Assembly (NCBI GenBank): GCA_023396095.1
Contig: JAEWXG010000012.1
Location: forward strand, 1 to 64,000
DNA: 64,000 nucleotides
DNA from: Bacillota bacterium
Lineage (GTDB): Bacteria; Bacillota; Clostridia; Christensenellales; UBA3700
Direction of reading: 5' to 3'
This document shows positions 1 through 7,305 of the stretch, piece after piece (position 1 is the stretch's first letter; every line of letters begins with the position of its first letter). The notes under the pieces are model-generated. The model was not told the DNA's origin and ran no database searches. It saw only the letters and a program-made list of their open reading frames with translations. A program made the position numbers and the translations under genes.

Positions 1-11
1 TTGTAGTTCAT
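1..11 (-). CDS. First codons of a gene running off the left edge
   Basis: On the minus strand a strong Shine-Dalgarno GGAGG (18-22) is followed after six bases by ATG (11-9) and then codons for Asn and Tyr before the sequence ends. Upstream there is a TATAAT -10 box at 48-53. The product cannot be named from three codons. The palindrome TTCATATGAA occurs both over the start region (7-16) and in the promoter spacer (60-69), which suggests a regulated gene. Confidence 0.45.
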
Positions 12-71
12 ATGAATCCTCCGTATATATGTTTTTTTGTTAATTCCATTATACTGCGGTTCATATGAACT
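5..71. promoter_or_regulatory. Paired TTCATATGAA palindromes around a promoter
   Basis: AGTTCATATGAA at 5-16 and TTCATATGAACT at 60-71 are inverted copies, and each contains the perfect palindrome TTCATATGAA. The right copy extends to the 12-bp palindrome GTTCATATGAAC (59-70). The centres are 53 bp apart, about five helical turns. The right copy lies just upstream of the minus-strand TATAAT at 48-53, in the -10/-35 spacer. This looks like a repressor operator pair for the gene starting at position 11; the regulator is unknown. Confidence 0.45.
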
Positions 72-141
72 TTTTGTTTTTATTAAGTTTTTAATGTGCT
101 TTAGTGTTGCACTTAATATGATAATTCGCCAAACAATATTT

Positions 142-170
142 AAAACGGACAATTAACTGTCCGTTTTTTT
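142..170. terminator. Rho-independent terminator, both orientations
   Basis: The 10-bp stem AAAACGGACA/TGTCCGTTTT is followed by a run of seven T on the plus strand and flanked by A-rich sequence for the minus strand. It lies between the stomatin operon and the promoter of the left-edge gene and would insulate them. Confidence 0.75.
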
Positions 171-270
171 ATTGACTAAATTTAAACTCTTAGTGACTAA
201 ATTAATATTGCAAATTCACATATTAAATTTTACCTCGCTGTAACAGCATAAATTGTTTAATAAAAAATAA

Positions 271-290
271 GACGTGGATTGTTACCACGC
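271..290 (-). terminator. Likely terminator of the stomatin-NfeD operon
   Basis: An imperfect stem pairs GGCGTGG with CCACGTC around a six-base loop, read on the minus strand, and is followed by a T-rich stretch. It lies 50 bases after the stomatin stop codon. Confidence 0.6.
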
Positions 291-339
291 CTTCTTCTAT
301 TTACTTTTTTAACAAATTTTTATATCAAATGTTTAAAAG

Positions 340-1242
340 TTATTGTTTGGTTTTAGCGAGCGTCTCACTAATAGTTGCTGTCAACGCAGATATATCTTGC
401 AAATTTGAAGGAACGATTAATTTTGTAGCATTACCATTAGCTACTTTTACTAATGCATCCAAACTTGCTAGTGTGATATATGTTTGACTTGGGTTAGCAT
501 TATTAATTAATTCAATTTGTTGTGCTTTACCCTGCGCCTCTAAAATTCTAGTTTCTTTTTCTGCCTCAGCTCTTAAAATTTTTGCTTGCTTTTCACCTTC
601 TGCCACTAATATGTTTGCTTTCTTTTCACCTTCAGCCTTAAGAATTTGCTCTCTTCTTTCTCTTTCAGCTCTCATTTGTTTTTCCATTGCATCTTGTATA
701 TCTTTTGGTGGCAAAATATTCTTTAACTCTACTCTATTAACTTTAATTCCCCAAGGATCTGTTGCTTCATCAAGTATTGCTCTCATCTTAGCATTAACTG
801 TATCTCTAGATGTTAATGTCTCATCAAGTTCTAACTCTCCAACAATATTTCTTAAAGTTGTAGCTGTTAAGTTTTCAATTGCATTGATTGGATTTTCTAC
901 ACCATAAGAAAATAATTTTGGATCTGTTACTTGAAAATACACAACTGTATCAATTTGCATTGTAACATTATCCTTTGTGATAACTGGTTGAGGTGCAAAA
1001 TCCTCAACTATTTCCTTTCTAGTAATAGGCCTTGAGGCTCTATCAATGAATGGAATTATAAAGTGAATACCTGTATCTAATGTTCTATTGTATTTTCCTA
1101 ATCTCTCAACAACACAAGATGTTGCTTGCCTAACAATTTTTAATGATTTAAACAATGCAAATATAGCAAGCGCTAATAAAACGATAATAACAATTATAAT
1201 AGCCACTGCCGTCCCGACATTAGCCGCTATCATTTTTTCCAT
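340..1242 (-). CDS. SPFH/Band 7 (stomatin-like, QmcA-type) membrane protein
   Basis: This 300-residue protein has one N-terminal membrane helix (about residues 12-32) and then an SPFH/Band 7 domain (about 35-190) with the family-typical stretch ending in NILPPKDIQDAM. A long charged coiled coil follows, with repeated EGEKKA and AEAEKE segments (about 190-240), and then a short C-terminal region. Stomatin-like proteins form membrane-anchored oligomers that organise membrane microdomains or support membrane proteases. The ATG has a good AGGAG eight bases upstream that overlaps the end of the NfeD gene, so the two are translationally linked. NfeD partners are typical for this family. The exact client is unknown. 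Confidence 0.92.
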   Translation of the reverse strand: MEKMIAANVGTAVAIIIVIIVLLALAIFALFKSLKIVRQATSCVVERLGKYNRTLDTGIHFIIPFIDRASRPITRKEIVEDFAPQPVITKDNVTMQIDTVVYFQVTDPKLFSYGVENPINAIENLTATTLRNIVGELELDETLTSRDTVNAKMRAILDEATDPWGIKVNRVELKNILPPKDIQDAMEKQMRAERERREQILKAEGEKKANILVAEGEKQAKILRAEAEKETRILEAQGKAQQIELINNANPSQTYITLASLDALVKVANGNATKLIVPSNLQDISALTATISETLAKTKQ

Positions 1243-1244
1243 AC

Positions 1245-1700
1245 TTAATTCTCCTTCTTTTTAACAATAAATTTACTACCTTCTATAGAAATTGTTTCTA
1301 TTTTATCCCCGACCAATAAAGGCTTCCCATTTTTTTCCTTAACATTCCATACAACGCCATTAATTTTGCAAGTAGCCAAAACTTTATCATCACTTGATGT
1401 TTCAACAATATACGTTTGACCAATATACAAATCAGTATTTGTAGCCGTGTTTGTTTTCTTTTTAAGTAAAAATTTAAGTGCTATCTTTCTCAATGATGCA
1501 AGACAAGTAAATGAAATCACCAAGAAAACTATAATACTCACCCAAAAAGGAATTTTAGACGATAAACAGAAAAATATTGCCACTAAAGCCCCGGGAGCAA
1601 ACCAAATAGAAATTAAATCAGTTGTCATAATTTCCACGATAACTGATGCAATTAAAATTGATAGCCAAATATATATAAAAATTTGATTAACTTTTTCCAT
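1245..1700 (-). CDS. NfeD family membrane protein
   Basis: This 151-residue protein has three closely spaced N-terminal hydrophobic segments (about residues 8-68) and a C-terminal soluble domain of about 60 residues (from IGQTYIVET) with the beta-rich, OB-fold-like pattern of NfeD. It is the short NfeD1b type without the ClpP-like protease domain. NfeD proteins are encoded beside stomatin-like SPFH genes and act with them in membrane quality control or microdomain organisation. Here the stop lies inside the ribosome binding site of the stomatin gene. The start has only a weak Shine-Dalgarno and probably depends on coupling to the upstream gene. Confidence 0.88.
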   Translation of the reverse strand: MEKVNQIFIYIWLSILIASVIVEIMTTDLISIWFAPGALVAIFFCLSSKIPFWVSIIVFLVISFTCLASLRKIALKFLLKKKTNTATNTDLYIGQTYIVETSSDDKVLATCKINGVVWNVKEKNGKPLLVGDKIETISIEGSKFIVKKKEN

Positions 1701-1705
1701 GTAAA

Positions 1706-2107
1706 TTACTTTGAATAGTTTTGTTTTCTGATTGAACCATCTTCCTTATGTATTACAATTGATGCGTCGTTATTATCTGCTAATTGCTTTGCATAATCAA
1801 TAGCTTCTTTTTGTGTTTTAAAATATTTAATTGTTTTATCAGAACCAGATTTTCTAACTCTCCATTGTTTGAAAAATTCAGATTTATCATCTTTGTTTTG
1901 TGAAATATGATACTTAAAAGAATCTTTTTTAGTATCATCATTTTTTCCTTTTGCAACTTCTTTTTTCTCTTCTTTAATAGCTGGTTTTTCAGCAACCTTT
2001 TCTACTGGTTTTTCTGCTGGCTTTTCAGCAACTTTCTCTACCGGTTTTTCTGTTGGCTTCTCAGCAACTTTCTCTACTGGCTTTTTCTTCTTTTTCCAAA
2101 AACACAT
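1706..2107 (-). CDS. DUF2188-domain protein with Lys-Pro-Glu repeats
   Basis: This product of about 133 residues begins MCFWKKKK. It continues with three near-perfect 12-residue repeats of the type KPVEKVAEKPAE (about residues 9-44), a charged linker and a C-terminal DUF2188-like domain (about 68-133), in which the pattern FKTQKEAIDYAKQLA..NDASIVIHKEDG is characteristic. The ATG at 2107 is preferred over an in-frame TTG at 2122 because GGAGGG sits correctly upstream of it. An extended -10 (TGTTATAAT; hexamer at 2141-2146) lies upstream, so this is probably the first gene of the NfeD-stomatin operon. DUF2188 has no established function. Confidence 0.8.
   Translation of the reverse strand: MCFWKKKKKPVEKVAEKPTEKPVEKVAEKPAEKPVEKVAEKPAIKEEKKEVAKGKNDDTKKDSFKYHISQNKDDKSEFFKQWRVRKSGSDKTIKYFKTQKEAIDYAKQLADNNDASIVIHKEDGSIRKQNYSK
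1976..2083 (-). repeat. In-gene tandem repeat, three 36-bp units
   Basis: Three consecutive 36-bp units encode KPVEKVAEKPTE, KPVEKVAEKPAE and KPVEKVAEKPAI. The units differ at a few third positions, so the array has aged but is still recognisable as tandem duplication. Copy number may vary between strains. Confidence 0.8.
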
Positions 2108-2540
2108 ATTATGTCCCTCCAAAAACTATATATGTTATATATTATAACATTTAAAAGATTTTTGCCATATTCTTAATGAAAAATATGTAAAATTTTTCTT
2201 GTTTTGATAATATTTTGATCTTTAAAAAATTTTTATGTAAAAAATCTATTAAATTGCTTCTTTTGATTGTGCGAATAACTGCACACATACCTATTATAGG
2301 GTGCAACATCTCATCTAATACAATTGCAACTTAATTGCCTCTTGCCAGTTGCAAAATTCAATAAATAAAAATCAATCACCCGATATTTGTCTGTTCATTA
2401 TATTGAATCTGTTTTTATTAATGTAAAAGAAATATTTCTGGCTACTTTGTTGTTTTTATTTTCATCCTTAAAACCGTCACCTTTCTTTTAAATATGTTTC
2501 CATTTTCCAGCTTTTAGCAAAACTTATATTTTTATAGACT
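2108..2540. other. Intergenic region with one promoter and a hairpin
   Basis: Apart from the minus-strand promoter near 2141-2146, this 433-base stretch holds no open frame with a ribosome binding site. An inverted repeat TTGCAACT (2324-2331) / AGTTGCAA (2347-2354) with a 15-base loop is visible. It has no T-run, so it does not look like a terminator. I see nothing else I can name. Confidence 0.5.
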
Positions 2541-3131
2541 TTATTTCTCATAGTTTTTTATGTATGAACATATATCAAATGCTTTCAATTGTTCATCTTT
2601 TTTTAAATACAATGGATGATGCGGATCCCCATTTTGAGAAAGAGCCCCGGCGACTAACCATTTTGCTTTATAACGAGTTGAAATAGAAAAAAATTCTTTT
2701 AGAATTTCAAATAAATAACCTCTTTTTCTTATAAGTGTCCCACAAGCCAGCCATATATGCTTACTCTTTGATTTTTCTAAGGCATATTCAAATGCCTCAA
2801 TATTAGAAGAAATCAAAACACTATTTAATGTGTGAACCATATTATTAGGATTAGTTGCTCGTTGTGGAGAAATATTTAACATTAAGAAACTATCATAACC
2901 ATTTGCTTTAGCTATTCTCTCAACAGACTTCAAAGTATTATCTAGATCCCCTGGTGCCGCAGTTGACGGATTTATTCCTATACATATTAATGGGTTTTCA
3001 CCTTTAGTCCCGAGAATATACCTATAAGGTAAATAAAACTTTGGCAAATACACCCAACTTTTATCATCAAATGTATAATTTGGTTTTTCAATAATAAACG
3101 ATTCTTTAAATGTAATTATCTTATCGCACAT
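2541..3131 (-). CDS. DUF1643 family protein
   Basis: This 196-residue protein has the DUF1643 hallmarks: GINPSTA near residue 73, LNISPQRATNP near 105, a CGTLI strand, and a C-terminal LSQNGDPHHPLYL motif. The family is found in bacteria and phages and its biochemical function is unsettled. The start lies one base after the asnS stop, so the gene is cotranscribed with asnS. There are no membrane segments. The assignment rests on family motifs; a role in tRNA charging is not implied by position alone. Confidence 0.82.
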   Translation of the reverse strand: MCDKIITFKESFIIEKPNYTFDDKSWVYLPKFYLPYRYILGTKGENPLICIGINPSTAAPGDLDNTLKSVERIAKANGYDSFLMLNISPQRATNPNNMVHTLNSVLISSNIEAFEYALEKSKSKHIWLACGTLIRKRGYLFEILKEFFSISTRYKAKWLVAGALSQNGDPHHPLYLKKDEQLKAFDICSYIKNYEK

Positions 3132-3132
3132 T

Positions 3133-4524
3133 CTAAAATTCTGCTGTTCCTGTTGTCCGAGGAAACGGAATTACATCACGAATATTTGTTATACCTGTTA
3201 AGTACATTATTAAGCGCTCAAAACCTAGTCCAAATCCAGCATGCTCAACCCCGCCGTATCTTCTTAAATCCAAATACCAACTATAGCTAGATGTACAAAG
3301 TCCTAATTTGTTCATTCTCTCTTGAAGTACATCAAGTCTTTCTTCTCTTTGACTTCCACCAACGATTTCCCCTACTCCTGGGACTAATAAATCTACTGCT
3401 GCAACTGTCTTATTGTCATCGTTAACTCTCATATAAAAAGCCTTAATTTCCTTTGGATAATCAGTAACAAAAACTGGCTTTTTATAAACTTGTTCTGTCA
3501 AATATCTCTCATGCTCTGTTTGCAAATCAGCCCCCCAAGAAACAGGATATTTAAATTCAACATTTGCTTTTTCTAAAAGCTCAATAGCCTCAGTATATGT
3601 AATGCGCGCAAAGTCAGACGAAATAATATTATTTAGTCTATTCAATAGATCTTTATCAACATATGCATTGAAAAATTCTAATTCATTTTGACATCTATCC
3701 ATTACATATTTCACAACATATTTAATCATGTCTTGAATTAACTCTATATCATCATCTAAATCCGCAAATGCAATCTCTGGCTCTATCATCCAAAATTCCG
3801 CTGCATGCCTTTGTGTATAACTTTTTTCTGCTCTAAATGTTGGCCCAAATGTATATACTTTCGAAAATGCTAAAGCGAAACATTCTGCATTTAATTGTCC
3901 AGAAACAGTTAAATTTGTAGGCTTGCCAAAAAAATCTTCTTTATAATCTACACTCCCAAACTCATCCTTTTTAACATTATCCAAATCTAATGTTGTAACT
4001 TTAAACATTTCGCCAGCACCTTCACAGTCAGAGGCAGTGATTATAGGCGTGTTCACATATACAAAGTCTTTAGATGAAAAAAATGCGTGAAGCCCTTGAG
4101 CGGCAATTGAACGTACTCTAAATGCCGCTGATAATAAATTTGTCCGTGGTCTTAAGTGAGCTATCTCTCTCAAATATTCCACGGTATGTCTCTTTTTTTG
4201 CAATGGATAATCAGGAGTAGATGTTGCTAAAACTTTTATATCAATCGCTTTTACTTCAAAAGGTTGTTTCATCTCTGGTGTCAATTTAACAATACCTGTA
4301 ATAGCTAAAGCAGCCCCAACATTTTGTTTAGTGATTTCTAAATAATTACTTATACTATCATCAGCAATTACTTGAAGATTTTTCATAAAGGATCCATCAT
4401 TCAATTCAATAAAAGCAAAATTTTTACTTTCTCTCATTGTCTTAATCCAGCCACCAATAATTACTTCTTTATCCTTGTAATTTTCAAAATTTGAATATAA
4501 ATCTTTTATTAGTATTCTCTTCAT
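3133..4524 (-). CDS. asnS: Asparaginyl-tRNA synthetase
   Basis: This class IIb synthetase (463 residues, normal length) charges tRNA-Asn with asparagine. The N-terminal OB-fold anticodon-binding domain occupies about residues 1-110 ([22 protein letters not shown]). The catalytic core shows motif 2 [15 protein letters not shown] and motif 3 [15 protein letters not shown]. It ends in [12 protein letters not shown], usual for AsnS rather than AspS. A minus-strand -10 TATAAT lies near 4556-4561. I looked for a T-box leader in the 270 bases upstream and found none. Confidence 0.97.
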   Translation of the reverse strand: MKRILIKDLYSNFENYKDKEVIIGGWIKTMRESKNFAFIELNDGSFMKNLQVIADDSISNYLEITKQNVGAALAITGIVKLTPEMKQPFEVKAIDIKVLATSTPDYPLQKKRHTVEYLREIAHLRPRTNLLSAAFRVRSIAAQGLHAFFSSKDFVYVNTPIITASDCEGAGEMFKVTTLDLDNVKKDEFGSVDYKEDFFGKPTNLTVSGQLNAECFALAFSKVYTFGPTFRAEKSYTQRHAAEFWMIEPEIAFADLDDDIELIQDMIKYVVKYVMDRCQNELEFFNAYVDKDLLNRLNNIISSDFARITYTEAIELLEKANVEFKYPVSWGADLQTEHERYLTEQVYKKPVFVTDYPKEIKAFYMRVNDDNKTVAAVDLLVPGVGEIVGGSQREERLDVLQERMNKLGLCTSSYSWYLDLRRYGGVEHAGFGLGFERLIMYLTGITNIRDVIPFPRTTGTAEF

Positions 4525-4796
4525 TCCTACACTTCCATATTTTAAAACATTAATAATTATAGTACTCTTTTATCAAGTTAAACGCAATGTTTTTATTCGA
4601 CTTTATTGCTACTTGAATTGTATATTAAAGCATAACAAATTTGATATTAATATGATTTCTTTGTGTTAAATCATATAATTAATTTTTACTGTTTTGACCA
4701 CAAAAAATATATAACTATCCTATTACTTTGCAAACATATTCAATTCTTGTAAACTTCATAAAAACGTGTTTGCATTTAAATGCTTGTTGTTATTAT

Positions 4797-5714
4797 TTAT
4801 ATTTCTTGTATTTCTTCTGTATACTTACTTATTGATCCTGGTCCAACAAAATAGCACTTATTATTTTTTCTAAATGCAAAAATAATTGGCACTATATGGA
4901 ATAACAACACTGATAATGTTAACGCAAAAGGCAAACCTAAACCAAATGTTGACAATGAAATTGTTAATATAAATGGTATAGCTAATACATATAATACAAC
5001 AAAATAAGCAAATTCACTGCCAAAATTTTTGATTGTTGTTTTAAAATTATGAACTAGCGCCTTAAAAGGTGCATACTTTTGTCCTAACATTATTGGGGCA
5101 ATTTGTGAAAATAATGTTATACGTAATGCATCAAGTATAATAAAACTCCACATAGCTACTGCTAACGCAAAAATAAAGGATACTGAAAATGACGCTATCG
5201 CAAACACAATAATTAGTGTCCATTCTAAAACTAAAAATGGTAATCCCACCAGCATTCGAACTAATGCATATTGAATTGCCTCTTTAAAATAATGAATCCA
5301 CAAAGTAAAAAATTTATAAACTTTATCTGCAACCATAAATTCATAATATTGTGCTGTAATATTGAATGATAGCACCTCTACAATAAATATTATTAAAACT
5401 GCATAAATAATTATTAAAATCAGTAAATCTCTTAGAGAACTTTGGTATTTAGCAAACAAAGCTTTAAGTTTCATGATATCGTCTTGTATAAATTTCTTAT
5501 TTTCTACATCAGAAGATAAAGTATCAAGATATTTCCCAATATGCTCACTAATGTTTGCTTCTTTAACCTCTGTATACAAACCAGACAATTTTGCATTCAG
5601 TGTTGAGTTTATTATCGCTAATACAACAATTAAAATTAAAAATGTAATAAGAGCCATTTTTAAAATTAATTTGCTTTTTGAGCTCAATATTTTAAATGCA
5701 TCTTTTAAAACCAT
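4797..5714 (-). CDS. Multi-pass membrane protein, unknown family (second of pair)
   Basis: This protein of about 305 residues has strong hydrophobic segments near 20-45, 90-118, 150-200 and 235-290, suggesting around six transmembrane helices, and a charged loop (about 45-90) between the first two. I do not recognise a family. The ATG at 5714 is preferred over an upstream GTG because GGAG lies eight bases before it; the coding region then overlaps the preceding gene by 10 bases. The neighbour is a membrane protein of similar size and layout, so the two may form a complex. No catalytic motif is visible. Confidence 0.75.
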   Translation of the reverse strand: MVLKDAFKILSSKSKLILKMALITFLILIVVLAIINSTLNAKLSGLYTEVKEANISEHIGKYLDTLSSDVENKKFIQDDIMKLKALFAKYQSSLRDLLILIIIYAVLIIFIVEVLSFNITAQYYEFMVADKVYKFFTLWIHYFKEAIQYALVRMLVGLPFLVLEWTLIIVFAIASFSVSFIFALAVAMWSFIILDALRITLFSQIAPIMLGQKYAPFKALVHNFKTTIKNFGSEFAYFVVLYVLAIPFILTISLSTFGLGLPFALTLSVLLFHIVPIIFAFRKNNKCYFVGPGSISKYTEEIQEI

Positions 5715-6553
5715 ACTGCTTTTCTCCACTTACTTTTTTTATCTTCTCTTTCTAAGTTGAAACAATCAAAGTATTCAACAAATGCTAACACTATATAATA
5801 TATTGAAGCAAAAGAATATACAATAATCATTATCGGAAAAGTTATTACAAAAAATTTCTCTGATGGCACAAAATGAGCTAATAGTATCATCAGCGCATAA
5901 ATAGGAACCACTGGGACAGTTATTGACAAAAATATGCGCCAGAATTTTTTACCTTGCACCGTATCAAATACATCAAGTATAGCATTTCTATATGGCAGTC
6001 CTGTAGCAATTTTATAAGGTACTGCTAACATCAATTTTGCGACAATCATAAATAATGAAATAAAAAATAATATAACGCATATTAATGTTAAAGCAAATGC
6101 AGCATATAAATTATCATATAAAATTGATCTCCATAAAAATGCAAAAACAACTATTATTACCCCATATAACTCCAACAATAAAATAAGTACTATAAAGGCA
6201 ATAAATAATGGCAAAAATGATGTATTAACATTTTTGAAAAAATGCTTGTGTGAAAATTCGCCTAATCTAAAATGTCTTTCAATCGTTCCACTTAATACGG
6301 CAAGAAAAATAATAACAATTGATATCCCTAGAAACATTCCTAACGCTTTTTTCCAATCTGTAATATCTGTCATTCCTTTATAGAGATCGACAAAAGTCAA
6401 ATTGCCTTTTTTTAAATAATCTGTAGCAAGAAATTCATAAATAGATATCGGATTAGAAATTAATCCTAATATAACTCCTGGAACAATTGAATAAATCAAT
6501 AAGCTAAAAAAATATTTTTTTATATATACTATTGATTCTTTTATGTACGGCAT
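5705..6553 (-). CDS. Multi-pass membrane protein, unknown family (first of pair)
   Basis: This 282-residue protein has about six hydrophobic segments (near residues 12-32, 70-92, 108-130, 150-175, 208-230, 235-262) and a charged C-terminus. It has a clear ribosome binding site (AAGGAG) and its own promoter (TTGAAT-17-TATAAT, 6578-6606), so it starts a two-gene operon. No family is recognised and no motif suggests transport chemistry. The paired organisation is the only functional hint. Confidence 0.75.
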   Translation of the reverse strand: MPYIKESIVYIKKYFFSLLIYSIVPGVILGLISNPISIYEFLATDYLKKGNLTFVDLYKGMTDITDWKKALGMFLGISIVIIFLAVLSGTIERHFRLGEFSHKHFFKNVNTSFLPLFIAFIVLILLLELYGVIIVVFAFLWRSILYDNLYAAFALTLICVILFFISLFMIVAKLMLAVPYKIATGLPYRNAILDVFDTVQGKKFWRIFLSITVPVVPIYALMILLAHFVPSEKFFVITFPIMIIVYSFASIYYIVLAFVEYFDCFNLEREDKKSKWRKAVWF

Positions 6554-6577
6554 TTTATTTCTCCTTGCAATAAATTA

Positions 6578-6606
6578 ATTATACAACATCCAATCTAAAG
6601 ATTCAA
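6578..6606 (-). promoter_or_regulatory. Promoter of the membrane-protein pair
   Basis: On the minus strand, -35 TTGAAT (6606-6601), a 17-base spacer and -10 TATAAT (6583-6578), about 25 bases before the start codon at 6553. Confidence 0.75.
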
Positions 6607-6651
6607 AAATATTAAAAAACATATAGATAGTATGTTGTAATATATAAATCA

Positions 6652-7305
6652 TTATTGTAGTATCTGGCTTATCTCATATGGAGATGACGCATAAGCCACA
6701 ACATCCCCAAATGATCTTGAATAGTCATCAAACCCATAAGTGCATAACATAACATCAACACCGCAAAAATGCGCTGCTCTAACATCATATTTTGTATCAC
6801 CAATCATTAGAATTTCTTCTGCTTTTAAATTATATCTTCTAATGCCATCTGCCATAATATCTTCTTTTTCACGCAAGGTAGGCTCTACTGTAGCAAAAAT
6901 ATCTTTAAAACATCCAAATATGCCATGATTTTTTAAAACTGTTTTTGCCGATGAAATTTCTTTAGTTGTACAAACATATAACATATATCCAACATTTTTT
7001 AAATTATTTAGTACTTCCTTAATACCATCATAAAGCTCACATTCAAAAATACCCTTCGAAAAATAATAGTCCCTATATAGTTTAATAGCATTTTCCAACT
7101 CATCTTCTTTATATATTCTTAAAAATGATTCGGATATTGGAGGCCCTATAAATTCATTATAATCCTCTACAATATAACTACTATTTGTCTTTTTTAGCAT
7201 ATAATCTATTCCATTTTTTATTCCCGTAAATGAATTTAGAACTGTTCCATCTAAATCAATAAATAGATTTTTATACTTACTTTTTAAATGACTGTATTTG
7301 TCCAT
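6652..7305 (-). CDS. HAD-superfamily hydrolase, phosphoglycolate phosphatase-like
   Basis: This 217-residue protein has all four HAD motifs: the nucleophile DLDGT (about residues 17-21), the motif II threonine in CTTKE, a motif III lysine before EDIM, and the motif IV acid in MIGDTKYD. An alpha-helical cap lies between motifs I and II (C1 cap), as in Gph/PpaX-type phosphatases. The substrate cannot be set from sequence: phosphoglycolate, pyrophosphate and nucleotide phosphates are all possible. The start overlaps the end of valS by 29 bases, placing it in the T-box-controlled valS transcript. Confidence 0.85.
   Translation of the reverse strand: MDKYSHLKSKYKNLFIDLDGTVLNSFTGIKNGIDYMLKKTNSSYIVEDYNEFIGPPISESFLRIYKEDELENAIKLYRDYYFSKGIFECELYDGIKEVLNNLKNVGYMLYVCTTKEISSAKTVLKNHGIFGCFKDIFATVEPTLREKEDIMADGIRRYNLKAEEILMIGDTKYDVRAAHFCGVDVMLCTYGFDDYSRSFGDVVAYASSPYEISQILQ

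Noticed and set aside
173..203. Direct repeat TGACTAAATT at 173-182 and 194-203
   Set aside because: The 21-bp spacing is suggestive, but it is just past a terminator, with no promoter nearby, and such short AT-rich repeats are expected by chance.
2324..2354. Hairpin TTGCAACT/AGTTGCAA as a terminator or small RNA
   Set aside because: No T-run follows on either strand and no promoter sits at a suitable distance, so it remains an unexplained repeat.
4525..4796. Possible T-box leader before asnS
   Set aside because: I looked for the GGTGGNACCGCG core on the minus strand and found none. The T-box in this window is only before the valS operon.
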